Positions 46,067 through 55,650 of a stretch of 64,000 nucleotides of DNA are shown here, piece by piece. The notes beneath the pieces are model-generated. The model saw nothing but the letters and a program-made list of their open reading frames with translations, had not been told where the DNA came from and did not search any database. Every line of letters starts with the position of its first letter. Position 1 is the stretch's first letter. The stretch is from Nitriliruptoraceae bacterium. GTDB taxonomy: Bacteria > Actinomycetota > Nitriliruptoria > Nitriliruptorales > Nitriliruptoraceae. The position numbers and the translations under genes were made by a program. The stretch is from positions 62,001 to 126,000 of the forward strand of contig JAGYKW010000003.1 in assembly GCA_018401275.1 (NCBI GenBank), read 5' to 3'.

Positions 46067-47071
46067 TCAGTTGCCGGTAAGTGCGCGGACCTTCGCGCGC
46101 TGGACCTCGATCTGCTCCGGGGTCATCGGGACGAAGTCCGCGAGGCCGGCGATCTCGATGGCGTTGTCGAGCACGAACTCGGCGAACGCGACCGTCTCCG
46201 GCTTGGCGAGCGCGACGTCACTGAAGTACGTGAACAGTCCACGACCGAGCGGCGTGTAGGTCAGCCCGAGCACGTTCTCCGGGGTCGGCTCGATGCAGCC
46301 GTTCCCGTCGTCGATTGCGATGCCCTTCACCTGGTCCTTGGTCTCCTGGTAGTAGGAGAAGGGGATGAAGCCCATGCCGCCCGGCGTGCCGGCGACGCCG
46401 ACGACCGCTGCAGTGTCGTCCTCACCGATGTCGGTGTAGGTCGTGTTGATGCGGCCGGACTCGCCGTTGATCTCATCGGTGAAGAAGTCGAACGTGCCGG
46501 AGTCGGTCCCCGGGCCGTAGAGCGTGACCGGCGTCGAGGCGAAGGCAGCCGGGAGGTCGAGGCCGTCGACGTCACCCCACGTGGTGACCGTCGAGCCCTC
46601 GTCCCAGATCTGGCTGACCTGGTCGACCGTGAGGCACTGGATCGGGTTGTCGTTGTTGATGACGACCGAGAGGGCGTCGTTCGCGACCTGGATGAAGTCG
46701 TAGGCGATGTTATTCGCCTTGCACTTCTCTTCCTCGGACTCCTTGATCTGACGCGACGCGTTCGAGCCGTCGGTCTCACCGGCACAGAACTTGTCGAATC
46801 CACCACCGGTGCCGGAGATGGCGACGGTGACGCGGACGCCGGAGTTCTCGTCCATGAAGAGCTCGGCGGCGACCTCCTGGAACGGACCGACGGTGCTGGA
46901 GCCGTCGAGGTTGACCGAGCCCGAGAGCGCGGCGGGAGCAGCAGGAGCAGCGGGGGCGGAGGTGGAGGGCGCGGAAGGCGCCGGCGCTGCCGGCTCCTCT
47001 TCGGACCCACACGCCGCGAGGACGAGGGCGGTGGCTGCCAGGACGGCAGCGGTTCGGGTGAGGCTTCGCAT
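46067..47071 (-). CDS. pstS: Phosphate-binding lipoprotein PstS
   Basis: A 334-residue periplasmic-type binding protein held at the membrane by a lipid (lipobox LAAC), then a Pro/Ala/Ser linker of about 30 residues, then the SBP fold. Phosphate-contacting motifs include LDGSSTVGPF, AISGTGGGFDKFCAGE and GTDSGTFDFFTDE. ATG 47071 is 11 nt after GGAG; frames upstream (to 47248) lack similarity. First gene of pstS-C-A-B, with PHO-box repeats about 100 bp upstream. Confidence 0.95.
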   Translation of the reverse strand: MRSLTRTAAVLAATALVLAACGSEEEPAAPAPSAPSTSAPAAPAAPAALSGSVNLDGSSTVGPFQEVAAELFMDENSGVRVTVAISGTGGGFDKFCAGETDGSNASRQIKESEEEKCKANNIAYDFIQVANDALSVVINNDNPIQCLTVDQVSQIWDEGSTVTTWGDVDGLDLPAAFASTPVTLYGPGTDSGTFDFFTDEINGESGRINTTYTDIGEDDTAAVVGVAGTPGGMGFIPFSYYQETKDQVKGIAIDDGNGCIEPTPENVLGLTYTPLGRGLFTYFSDVALAKPETVAFAEFVLDNAIEIAGLADFVPMTPEQIEVQRAKVRALTGN

Positions 47072-47164
47072 GGTGATGGCGACTCCGTGTCGTATGGGTT
47101 TGGGATGCCGGCCTTCCAGCCGGTCCGTGCGACGGCGGTGGGATCTCCCACACCGACGACCGGG

Positions 47165-47219
47165 ACCGTAGGCAGCGCAGGTGAAGCGCCGACCCGACGA
47201 AGGCGAACGGAAGGTGAAC
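47165..47219 (-). promoter_or_regulatory. PHO box and promoter of pstSCAB
   Basis: On the minus strand 11-bp units starting GTTCACCTTCC (47209-47219) and GTTCGCCTTCG (47198-47208), a poor third unit (47187-47197), then CTTCACCTGCG (47176-47186), 5 nt and a -10 TACGGT (47165-47170). This matches the 11-nt GTTCACC repeat bound by actinobacterial PhoP/RegX3. The leader to pstS is about 90 nt with no other recognisable element. Confidence 0.65.
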
Positions 47220-47257
47220 GGCGACCGAACCTTCGGGGCGAGCGTCATGCGGGCTCG

Positions 47258-48727
47258 TCAGCGCGCAGGGAGGTCCGTCTGGTGAGGGGTCCCGGCGTCA
47301 CCGGCAGCGCTGTCGACCATCAACCGCACGACCGGACCGTGCGCGAACAGGTCGCGCGGCACCCCGTGCACGCCCACCGCGGCCCACGCAGCCGCCGGCA
47401 CCCCGAGATCGGCGAGATGCAGGTCACCGAGGAACGCCTGGGCGCCCGGCGCCACACAGGCCTGCGTCGGCAGACCGAGCGCGACCGTGACGTCCGCGGT
47501 CACGCACGGGCCTCGGATGCCCTCGTCCGGACCCATGCCGCTCGGGACGTCCACGGCGAGGACGGGGACGTCGTGGCGTCGCAGCCAGCGCGCGATCGTG
47601 GCGGGACGTCCCTGCAGCGGCGGACGAGCACCCACGCCCAGGACCGCATCGATGACCAGAGCGCCGGGTGTCGTGGCGTCGTCGAGCGGATGGCGCTCGA
47701 GCACCGTCACCTCGACGCCGATGCCGCGCAGGAGATGGGTCTGGGCGGGCAGCCGGGGTGGTCCCACCGTGAGGACGCTGACGTCGTGTCCTGCGGCGGC
47801 GAGCAGGCGGGCCGCGACGAGCCCGACCGTCCCGTTGGAGGAGGGTCCGGCGAGGACCGTGATCGGGCCGTCGACGGTCGCGGCGCTCGCGAGCATCACC
47901 TGCGCGGCCGACGCCACCGCACGCCCGGCCTGCTCAGCGCGCTGCGACGGTCCGAGCCCGTGCGCGTCCAGCCACGCCCGGACCGCACGGACCTGGGTGA
48001 CACGCACGTGCGGGACCGCGTCCTGCGCGATCTCCGGGAACGTGGCGCCGAGCCGGGCCCTCCGGGGCAGCCTGGGGGTCAGCGTCCACGGTTCCTCCGC
48101 GCGACCAGGACCGAGATCGTCCGGCGTCACTCCCCCGTTCCATCCCGGCAGCGCCGCATCGAGCAGCATGCGGACCACGAGCGCGGTCGCTCCCCACAGG
48201 AGGTCGTCATCGAGCTGCCACGCCCACGTGGACCCCTCGCGCGGACCGTGCGGCGTGTGCCGCCACCGGCGCTCCTCGGTGAGCGTGTCGAGCCCGACGT
48301 GCAGGACCTGTGCGACCTCGCGTGGCTCGACCACGAGCGGATGCGGGGCGTGCCAGCGGGCGACGACCGGGACGACCCAGAACCGCGACGGGGGGATGTA
48401 GAAGGTCGGACCGTGACCCAGCACGCTGACGCTGCCCGGATCGAGCCCGATCTCCTCCGTGGCCTCGCGCAGTGCCGCCTCCGTCGCCGTCTCCCCCGGC
48501 TCGACGCGACCACCGGCGAAGGACAGCTGCCCGGGGTGCGAGCGCAGGTCGGGACGCCGCCGCGTCAGGACCAGCCGCAACGCCGCCTGCGCGTCCTGAC
48601 CCTCCTCGAGCAGGACGAGCACGGCACCGATGCGTGCCCCGGGCGGAGGCGTCCGCGCGTCCTCGGGGACCGTCGCGAGCGCCGCATCGAGACGGGTCCA
48701 GATGTCGTCCGCATGCGAGGCGCTCAT
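47258..48727 (-). CDS. Nudix hydrolase (CoA pyrophosphatase type) fused to a YjeF_N/NAD(P)HX-epimerase-like domain
   Basis: A 489-residue fusion. The first half is Nudix: LRSHPGQLSFAGGR and the Nudix box at residues 73-95 (G-x5-E-x7-RE-x2-EE-x-GL), the signature of NudL-type CoA/acyl-CoA pyrophosphatases. The second half (about 250-450) aligns with YjeF_N epimerases: VIDAVLGVGARPPLQG, AVDVPSGMGPDEG and the ending GDLHLADLGVP. But the GNNGGDG loop is SSNGTVG (residues 297-302) and the later Lys region is LPTQAC, so epimerase activity is doubtful. ATG 48727 overlaps the ppx stop (ATGA); it ends the operon from the S1 gene. Confidence 0.85.
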   Translation of the reverse strand: MSASHADDIWTRLDAALATVPEDARTPPPGARIGAVLVLLEEGQDAQAALRLVLTRRRPDLRSHPGQLSFAGGRVEPGETATEAALREATEEIGLDPGSVSVLGHGPTFYIPPSRFWVVPVVARWHAPHPLVVEPREVAQVLHVGLDTLTEERRWRHTPHGPREGSTWAWQLDDDLLWGATALVVRMLLDAALPGWNGGVTPDDLGPGRAEEPWTLTPRLPRRARLGATFPEIAQDAVPHVRVTQVRAVRAWLDAHGLGPSQRAEQAGRAVASAAQVMLASAATVDGPITVLAGPSSNGTVGLVAARLLAAAGHDVSVLTVGPPRLPAQTHLLRGIGVEVTVLERHPLDDATTPGALVIDAVLGVGARPPLQGRPATIARWLRRHDVPVLAVDVPSGMGPDEGIRGPCVTADVTVALGLPTQACVAPGAQAFLGDLHLADLGVPAAAWAAVGVHGVPRDLFAHGPVVRLMVDSAAGDAGTPHQTDLPAR

Positions 48728-49665
48728 GCGAGCAGCCGTGCCGCGAGCGCATCGAGCGAGTCGGCCTCGCTGACGACGAGCTCGGGTCGTCCGAGCAGCC
48801 GTAGCGCGCGCGACAGCACGATCGCACCGCCGTGCAGGACCTCGGCGCGTCCGGGCTGAACAGGTCCGAGGGCCGCGCGCTGCGCGACGCTCATGCCGGC
48901 GAGTCGCGCGGTGATCGCATCGAGCGCGCCGGCGTCGACGCTCGTGCCGTGGATGCGCGACTCCTCGTAGTCATCGAGCCCGAGGTGCAGCGCCGCGAGC
49001 GTCGTGGCGGTCCCGGCGACGGCGACGACGGTGCGCACGTCCGCGACGCTCAGGCCGTGCGGGGCGAGGCCGTCCGCGAGCACCGCGATACCCGCGGTGA
49101 GCACCGCGTCCGCGGTGCGCGTCGCCGCGACGAGCTCGGCCGGATCGGCCGGATCGTGGTGGAGGTCGCGCTCGGTGAGGCGCACGCAGCCGAGCTGGGT
49201 GGACACGCTCGCGAGCACCTCGCCGCCGCGTCCGACCACCAGCTCGGTCGAACCACCACCGACGTCGATGACCAGGCACGGGTCCCGTGTGGGGACCGCG
49301 CCGGTCGCACCGGCGAAGCCGAGCGCAGCCTCCTCGATGCCGCTGATCACGTCGACGCGCAGACCGACACGGTCGGCGACGGCGTCGAGGAAGCGGTCGC
49401 GGTCGCTCGCGTCACGCACGGCGGACGTCGCCGCGATGCGGACGTGCTGCGTATCCGTCGCGACGTCGTGCTGCTCCCACACGGCACGAAAGGCGGCGAT
49501 GGCGTCGACGGTGCGCACGATCGCCTCGTCGGCGAGCCGTCCGGTCCGGTCCACGCCCTGCGCGAGCCTGGTGGTGGTGATGCGCCGCAGCACGCGGGTG
49601 CCGTCGTCGGCGAGCACGAGGAGTCGCACCGAGTTCGACCCGACGTCGACGGCGGCGACGCTCAC
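48724..49665 (-). CDS. ppx: Exopolyphosphatase/guanosine pentaphosphatase family protein
   Basis: A 313-residue member of the actin-like Ppx/GppA family. Phosphate loops are VAAVDVGSNSVRLLV and VIDVGGGSTELVVG; the length (no C-terminal HD domain) is that of the short actinobacterial Ppx (Rv1026/Rv0496 type), which hydrolyse polyphosphate and influence (p)ppGpp. GTG 49665 overlaps the DUF501 stop (GTGA); the frame extends 5' but without a site. The order S1-DUF501-ppx downstream of ftsB and eno parallels Rv1023-Rv1026. Confidence 0.92.
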   Translation of the reverse strand: MSVAAVDVGSNSVRLLVLADDGTRVLRRITTTRLAQGVDRTGRLADEAIVRTVDAIAAFRAVWEQHDVATDTQHVRIAATSAVRDASDRDRFLDAVADRVGLRVDVISGIEEAALGFAGATGAVPTRDPCLVIDVGGGSTELVVGRGGEVLASVSTQLGCVRLTERDLHHDPADPAELVAATRTADAVLTAGIAVLADGLAPHGLSVADVRTVVAVAGTATTLAALHLGLDDYEESRIHGTSVDAGALDAITARLAGMSVAQRAALGPVQPGRAEVLHGGAIVLSRALRLLGRPELVVSEADSLDALAARLLA

Positions 49666-50228
49666 GGCCGATCGCCATCGGACGCGACGTCGACGCACGG
49701 TGCTGGACAGGCCATCGGGAGCAGCGTGTCCGCGACGTACGCGCCGACCGGGTTGTCGCCCGTCGCCAGATGATGCGCGAGGTGCACATGGAGGCACTTG
49801 ACGCGCCGTGGCATCCCGCCGGCGGTCGGGCCGCCCTCGAGCGGCTCGTCCGGTCCGCCCAGCCGGTCGCGGAACGCGACGTACTGCTCGGCGGTCAGGG
49901 TGTAGTCGGCCTGGAACGACGCGTCCTCCGCGAGGCGCTCGTTCAGCCGCACCATCTCGTGGTCGGCCTCCATGCGCCCGACGGCGGAGCGCAGCAGCGG
50001 ACAGGCCAGCCAGAAGGTCGTCGGGAACGGCGTGCCGTCCTCGAGGCGTGGATCGACGCGCACGACCGTCGGCAGCCCGTGCCCGCAGCGGTGCATGACC
50101 GCAGGACGGCCGCGTGCGGGCCGGCCGAGCTGCTCGGTGATGACCGCGATGGTCGCGTCGTCCGCCGGAGGGGCGTCGAACGCTGGGCCGTAGCCCGCGG
50201 ACGGGTCACGCTGGACGGCGTCGATCAC
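49662..50228 (-). CDS. DUF501 protein
   Basis: A 188-residue protein of the actinobacterial DUF501 family (Rv1025 type). Conserved features visible: MHRCGHGLPTVV, PFPTTFWLACPLL and the C-terminal CLHVHLAHHLATGDNPVG, with Cys and His residues that could hold a metal. Function is unknown; gene-order conservation with ftsB, eno and ppx suggests a link to division or to phosphate/polyphosphate metabolism. GTG 50228 overlaps the S1 gene stop by 4 bp. Confidence 0.88.
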   Translation of the reverse strand: MIDAVQRDPSAGYGPAFDAPPADDATIAVITEQLGRPARGRPAVMHRCGHGLPTVVRVDPRLEDGTPFPTTFWLACPLLRSAVGRMEADHEMVRLNERLAEDASFQADYTLTAEQYVAFRDRLGGPDEPLEGGPTAGGMPRRVKCLHVHLAHHLATGDNPVGAYVADTLLPMACPAPCVDVASDGDRP

Positions 50229-50608
50229 GTGCCGACACGACCGCGCTTCTGGCGACGGGCCTCGCCCTGGATCATCTGCGACTTGTGCATGAAGCGGCGC
50301 AGACGCTTGTTGAAGTCCTTGTCCAGCTTCGAGCGGAGGTTCGGAGCCTCCTCATCGACCCACTCGGGGTCGGCGCGCTTGATGGACAGGTCCACCTTGC
50401 CGTCGTCCTTGATGTCGAGGACCCGGACGTCGACCTCGTCGCCCTCGGCGAGGTACGCGTAGATGTTCTCGACGTAGTCGACGGCGACCTCGGAGACGTG
50501 CACGAGGCCCGTCGCGAGGACGCCCTCGATGTCGACCTCGACGAACGCGCCGTACTCCTCAAGACGGACGACCTTGCCCTTCACGATCTCTCCCAGCAGT
50601 TCGACCAA
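50225..50608 (-). CDS. S1 RNA-binding domain protein
   Basis: A 127-residue protein: one S1 OB-fold (residues 5-75: GKVVRLEEYGAFVEV, GLVHVSEVA, VDVRVLDIKDDGKVDLSIK) and a basic C-terminal tail (from about 88). Such proteins bind RNA or ribosomes. The start is uncertain: TTG 50608 overlaps its own GAGGAG, while GTG 50584 (residue 9) has GGGAGAG 3 nt upstream and would clip the first strand. It is the first gene of the chain S1-DUF501-ppx-Nudix. Confidence 0.82.
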   Translation of the reverse strand: MVELLGEIVKGKVVRLEEYGAFVEVDIEGVLATGLVHVSEVAVDYVENIYAYLAEGDEVDVRVLDIKDDGKVDLSIKRADPEWVDEEAPNLRSKLDKDFNKRLRRFMHKSQMIQGEARRQKRGRVGT

Positions 50609-50740
50609 CTCCTCTCGGGTCCTTGCCGACCTCGTCGGCGTGCCTCCCTGACCGGCGCTTCAGCGCGGCGGCCCCTCGTCCTCGCTGCGGCCGCAGGACG
50701 GCCTGAACGGGTGGACGGGGTCGGAACTTCCGTGGGAGTC

Positions 50741-50759
50741 GCGTCGGACACGCCGACGC
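50741..50759 (-). terminator. Stem-loop after ftsB
   Basis: GCGTCGG and CCGACGC enclose ACACG about 33 nt past the ftsB stop. The rest of the 183-bp gap to the S1 gene (50609-50791) shows no clear promoter hexamers. Confidence 0.4.
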
Positions 50760-50791
50760 AGCGGCAACGGTAGCCGGAGCAGGGCAGGGCG

Positions 50792-51217
50792 TCAGCCGAC
50801 GCGGGCCCGCAACCAGGCCAGCAGCCGGTCGAGCAGGTCGTCCTCGGACGTCGCCTGCTGCGGTGCATCGCGGATCCGAGGGACGTCGACCTCCGGTGCG
50901 ATGAGCACGTAGGGGACCTCCCCGGGTCGCACCAGCCCCTGCTGGGAGCGCGCGAGCAGCTCGATGGTGACGTCATCGTCGAGGTCCACGACGCGCCGTT
51001 CGAGCCGCTGGTTCTCGGTGTCGAGCGCGAGGGCCTGCTGCTCGAGCAGCGCGACACGCTGCCGGGCCACGACGTACTGCTCGAACGGCGGGGCGAGCAG
51101 CACGGCACCCAGTCCGAGCGCACCGAGCAGCAGCACACCGAGCAGGAGGTCGACGGCCGAGCCGCGACGCCGTGTCCGTGCCCGTTGCCGTGCCCGTTGC
51201 CGTGTCGATGCCCTCAT
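50792..51217 (-). CDS. ftsB: FtsB/DivIC-type septum formation initiator
   Basis: A 141-residue single-pass protein: very basic N-terminus (RQRARQRART, coded by a 12-bp repeat), transmembrane helix (about 24-44), coiled coil (VARQRVALLEQQALALDTEN) and a short DivIC-type C-terminal segment (RSQQGLVRPGE). FtsB-FtsL-FtsQ recruit septal peptidoglycan synthases. Start ATG 51217 follows GGAGGAGG by 8 nt; GTG 51226 would touch that site. The position downstream of eno is the same as Rv1024. Confidence 0.9.
   Translation of the reverse strand: MRASTRQRARQRARTRRRGSAVDLLLGVLLLGALGLGAVLLAPPFEQYVVARQRVALLEQQALALDTENQRLERRVVDLDDDVTIELLARSQQGLVRPGEVPYVLIAPEVDVPRIRDAPQQATSEDDLLDRLLAWLRARVG
51176..51204 (-). 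repeat. 12-bp tandem repeat in the ftsB N-terminus
   Basis: Two copies of CCGTGCCCGTTG (plus-strand reading) and a 5-bp partial third, in frame, coding Arg-Gln-Arg-Ala repeats just before the membrane helix. Confidence 0.75.
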
Positions 51218-51280
51218 GCTCGCCACCTCCTCCCTGTGTCTCGTCCCGAGCGCGCTTCTGTCGTGCTGGTCCGGCCCGTC

Positions 51281-52711
<1,431 letters not shown>

Positions 52712-52713
<2 letters not shown>

Positions 52714-52960
52714 AGCCCGGCAGGCGCCACATCCTGCGTGCGACGATCGCACCGGCGAGTCCGAGCACCCCGCCGACCTGGGCCCGCACGAGCGGATGGC
52801 GGCCTCCGAGGGCGAGTCCGGCCACCATCCCGGTGATCATCGCCCCGACGGCGACGACGGTGTCGGTGGGGAACGGCGCTCGACCGTCGAGGACCGGCGG
52901 CGGGCCGGCCGGGTCCCAGCCGGCGAGGACATCGTCCGCGGACCGGTCCGCCTCGCTCAT
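52712..52960 (-). CDS. Small two-helix membrane protein, unknown
   Basis: An 82-residue protein with an acidic soluble N-terminus (SEADRSADDVLAGWDP) and two hydrophobic segments (VVAVGAMITGMVAGLALGG; VGGVLGLAGAIVARRMW) forming a helical hairpin. ATG 52960 has GGGGA a few nt upstream. It lies between mazG (67 bp) and eno on the same strand. No family is recognised; frame, codon use and hydrophobic pattern support a real gene. Confidence 0.6.
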
Positions 52961-53027
52961 GTCGTCCCCTGTCGGTGGTGCGCCGGGTGCCGTGCTGCGT
53001 CGTGCACCGTCCGGTGCTGGAGCGAGG

Positions 53028-54203
53028 CTAACCCTGCGTGGGGACGGCGTCGCCGGGTGCGCCCGCAGCATCCGCCCACGGCGCGTGCCGATCGGTGGCG
53101 GGTGGACCAGCATCCGCGCTCGTGCCGGCCGCGACGGCCGCATCGACCTCGCGGCGCAGCCGCGCCGCCGTCGCCCGTGCCGCGGCATCGGCCTCGACAC
53201 CGAGCACGCGCGCGAGCGCTGCGGCCTGAGCGATCAGCCGACCGACGAGGTCGGTGGTCACCTCGCTGCCGGAGCTCGTCGTTGCGAGCGCATCGAGCGT
53301 CGCACGCAGGTCCTCGACGATCGGCTCGGGTGTGCCGGGCATCATGTCGAGCCGCAGGACCCGCCGCAGCAGGGCGTCGAGCAGTGCGAGTCCGGGCATG
53401 CTCGCCGGCACGCCGTCGAGCGGACCGCGACCGCCCTTCTCGTCGGCCTTGAGCCGGTCCCAGCTGCGCTGCACATCGTCCGCGTCCTCGCCGCCGTCCG
53501 CATCCGTGAACACGTGCGGATGCCGGCGGACGAGCTTGTCGGTCAGCGCGCGCGCGACGTCGTCGACACCGAAGGCGTGGCGCTCGGCCGCGATGCGCGC
53601 ATGGAAGAGCACCTGGAGCAGCACGTCCCCGAGCTCCTCCTTGACGTCGGCGTCGTCCTCGGACGTGATGGCGTCGAGCAGCTCGTAGGTCTCCTCGACG
53701 AGGTAGCGGCCGAGCGAGTGATGGTCCTGCTCGAGGTCCCACGGGCAGCCACCGTCTGGGTCGCGCAGACGGTCCATGATCGCGACCGCACGCAGCAGCT
53801 CGGTACCCCGCGGGAGCTGCGCGAGGAAGACCAGCTCGATCTCGATGTCGTGCTCGGCGACCATCCCGGCGAGAGCGGGCGCGAGCCCACGCTCGTCGTC
53901 CTCGAGGAGATAGACGACCCGTCCTCGCTCACGCGCCGCGGCCACCAGCGACTTGGCGAGCCGACGGTCATCGGGTGCACCGGGGCGCGTCAGCAGGAGG
54001 TCACCACGGTCGAGCGGGGTCGGATCGAGCGCGACGAGGTCGAGCCCGGCCAGGTGCAGCGACGGCGCCGAGGGGTGCGCGGCGGGGTCGCGCACGAGCA
54101 CGACGTCCGCGGTCGCGAGCGCGTCCCAGGCCTGGAACGGCAGCATCCCGGGCAGGAGGTCCGACGTCTCGACGAGGACGACGCGTCCTCCGGGGTCGCT
54201 CAC
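53028..54203 (-). CDS. mazG: MazG nucleoside triphosphate pyrophosphohydrolase
   Basis: A 391-residue protein. Residues 1-135 look like a worn-down tetrapyrrole-methylase-type domain (as in YabN/MazG fusions); the MazG domain follows at about 145-265 with GCPWDLEQDHHSLGRYLVEE, ETYELLDAI and EELGDVLLQVLFHARIA, containing the Mg-binding Glu/Asp residues. A second, more degenerate helical region is C-terminal. It hydrolyses (d)NTPs, including oxidised ones. GTG 54203 follows GGAG by 6 nt, shortly after the parvulin stop. Neighbourhood with mfd and eno matches Rv1021. Confidence 0.92.
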   Translation of the reverse strand: MSDPGGRVVLVETSDLLPGMLPFQAWDALATADVVLVRDPAAHPSAPSLHLAGLDLVALDPTPLDRGDLLLTRPGAPDDRRLAKSLVAAARERGRVVYLLEDDERGLAPALAGMVAEHDIEIELVFLAQLPRGTELLRAVAIMDRLRDPDGGCPWDLEQDHHSLGRYLVEETYELLDAITSEDDADVKEELGDVLLQVLFHARIAAERHAFGVDDVARALTDKLVRRHPHVFTDADGGEDADDVQRSWDRLKADEKGGRGPLDGVPASMPGLALLDALLRRVLRLDMMPGTPEPIVEDLRATLDALATTSSGSEVTTDLVGRLIAQAAALARVLGVEADAAARATAARLRREVDAAVAAGTSADAGPPATDRHAPWADAAGAPGDAVPTQG

Positions 54204-54220
54204 CGTCGGCTCCGGTCGCG

Positions 54221-55102
54221 TCAGGAGGCGGGGGTGATCGCGCCGGTCAGCGGGTCCCACACCCCGATCGTCGGGTCGACGGTGACGGCCGCGGCCTGGA
54301 AGGCGGCGGTGATCACCTCCTCGAGCTCCGCACTGGCGAGTCCGCGACGCTCCTGCGAGCCCAGCTCCGAGGCAGGCGTCGTGTCGATGGCGGTCACCTC
54401 GATGACGTGGAACCCGAACTCGGACTCCACGGGCGCGAGGACGGTCCCGATGCGACCCGACCAGACCGCTTCCTCGAACGGCGGGACGAAGGTGCCGCGC
54501 TGCTGCGGGCCGAGGTCCCCGCCCTGCGCGCCACTGCCGGGGTCGGCGGAGCGCTCGATGGCGAGCTCGGCGAAGTCGGCACCGTCCTGCAGGAGGGCGA
54601 AGATCTCGTCGGCCTCCTCCGCCGTGTCGACGAGGATGTGGCGGGCCGTGCGGGTCTCGAGCGTGCGGCCATCGACCAGCGAGAGGACCAACGTCTCCAC
54701 GCTCGCCTCGACCGCGAGGAAGACGTCGTCGAAGTAGTCCTGCGGGAAGCCGATCTCGACCAGGGTCGCCTCGAGCGACAGCGCACCCCCGACCTGTGCG
54801 GTGATGGACTCGCGGATCTCCGCGAGCAGCGCCGGGTCGACGGTGAGCCCGCGCTCGGCGAGCAGTGCGTCGATGATGCGCTGCTGGATGACGCGCGCCA
54901 GCAGGTCCGCCTGCAGGCCGACCGCATCGACGTCAGCGTTCGCGTCGGTCGCCGTGCGCACCCAGCCCTCGAGCAGTGCACGGGGGACCTCGACACCGTC
55001 GACGGTCGCGACGGGACCGGTCGATGCGGAGGTGCAGGCGGCGAGCACGAGCGATGCGGCGCCGATGGCGAGCACCCCACGAAGGGTTCGAGAGCGGGAC
55101 AC
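54221..55102 (-). CDS. Parvulin-type (SurA/PrsA-like) peptidyl-prolyl isomerase lipoprotein
   Basis: A 293-residue exported lipoprotein (lipobox LAAC) with a SurA-N-like helical region (LEGWVRTATDAN to about 135) and a parvulin domain (ARHILVDTAEEADEIFALLQ, DFAELAIERSADPGS, GGDLGPQQRGTFVPPFEEAV). It would fold secreted proteins on the outer face of the membrane. GTG 55102 follows GGAGG by 5 nt; 17 bp separate its stop from the mazG start. Divergent from the Fur-family gene (104-bp gap). Confidence 0.9.
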   Translation of the reverse strand: MSRSRTLRGVLAIGAASLVLAACTSASTGPVATVDGVEVPRALLEGWVRTATDANADVDAVGLQADLLARVIQQRIIDALLAERGLTVDPALLAEIRESITAQVGGALSLEATLVEIGFPQDYFDDVFLAVEASVETLVLSLVDGRTLETRTARHILVDTAEEADEIFALLQDGADFAELAIERSADPGSGAQGGDLGPQQRGTFVPPFEEAVWSGRIGTVLAPVESEFGFHVIEVTAIDTTPASELGSQERRGLASAELEEVITAAFQAAAVTVDPTIGVWDPLTGAITPAS

Positions 55103-55194
55103 GGGGGCCTCCGGGGCCGGGAGATGGCGCACTGCGCCGGATGTCCTTCGAGTCTAACGGTCTGACCGCTCCGCGCCGGCGCTGGGGCCTCGCC

Positions 55195-55206
55195 TACCCT
55201 GCCCGT
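55195..55206 (+). promoter_or_regulatory. -10 element of a leaderless Fur-family transcript
   Basis: TACCCT at 55195-55200 lies 6 nt before ATG 55207 and no ribosome binding site is present, so transcription probably begins at the start codon. No clear -35 is seen. Confidence 0.45.
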
Positions 55207-55650
55207 ATGGCCGAGGACCCGCACACCGTCGTCGCTGACCGCCTGCATCGAGGGCGGCAGCGCTACACCGGTGGCCGACGGGCGCTGATGACCGTGCTGA
55301 TGGGGGCGGGTCGTCCCCTGACGATCGCCGAGCTGCTGCGCGACGTCGACGGTGGTGGCGCCTGGTCACAGAGCTCGCTCTACCGCAACCTCAGCGTGCT
55401 CGAGGCGTGTGCGGTCGTCGTCCGCCTGCCGTCCTCGGACGGCGTCGCACGCTTCGAGGTGACCGAGGAGCTGTCGCGCCACCATCATCATCTGGTGTGC
55501 TCGGGCTGCGGGCGACTCGACGACGTCGACCTGCCCGACCGTGTCGAGGCGACCCTGCACGCGGTGACGGCCCAGGCCGGGGAGGCGCTCGGCTACGAGG
55601 TCGACGAGCACCGGCTCGAGCTCATCGGGCGGTGCGCGAACTGCCGCTGA
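55207..55650 (+). CDS. zur: Fur-family metalloregulator, probable zinc regulator (Zur)
   Basis: A 147-residue repressor: winged helix with the recognition segment (GAWSQSSLYRNLSVLEACAV), the metal-binding HHHHLVCSGCGRL and a second CxxC (CANC) that together form the structural zinc site. Its 3' end overlaps znuB by 29 bp and znuC lies beyond, so zinc control of uptake is the best reading; Fe or Mn sensing is possible. ATG 55207, apparently leaderless. The longer frame starting near 54976 overlaps the divergent gene and is rejected. Confidence 0.87.
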   Translation: MAEDPHTVVADRLHRGRQRYTGGRRALMTVLMGAGRPLTIAELLRDVDGGGAWSQSSLYRNLSVLEACAVVVRLPSSDGVARFEVTEELSRHHHHLVCSGCGRLDDVDLPDRVEATLHAVTAQAGEALGYEVDEHRLELIGRCANCR

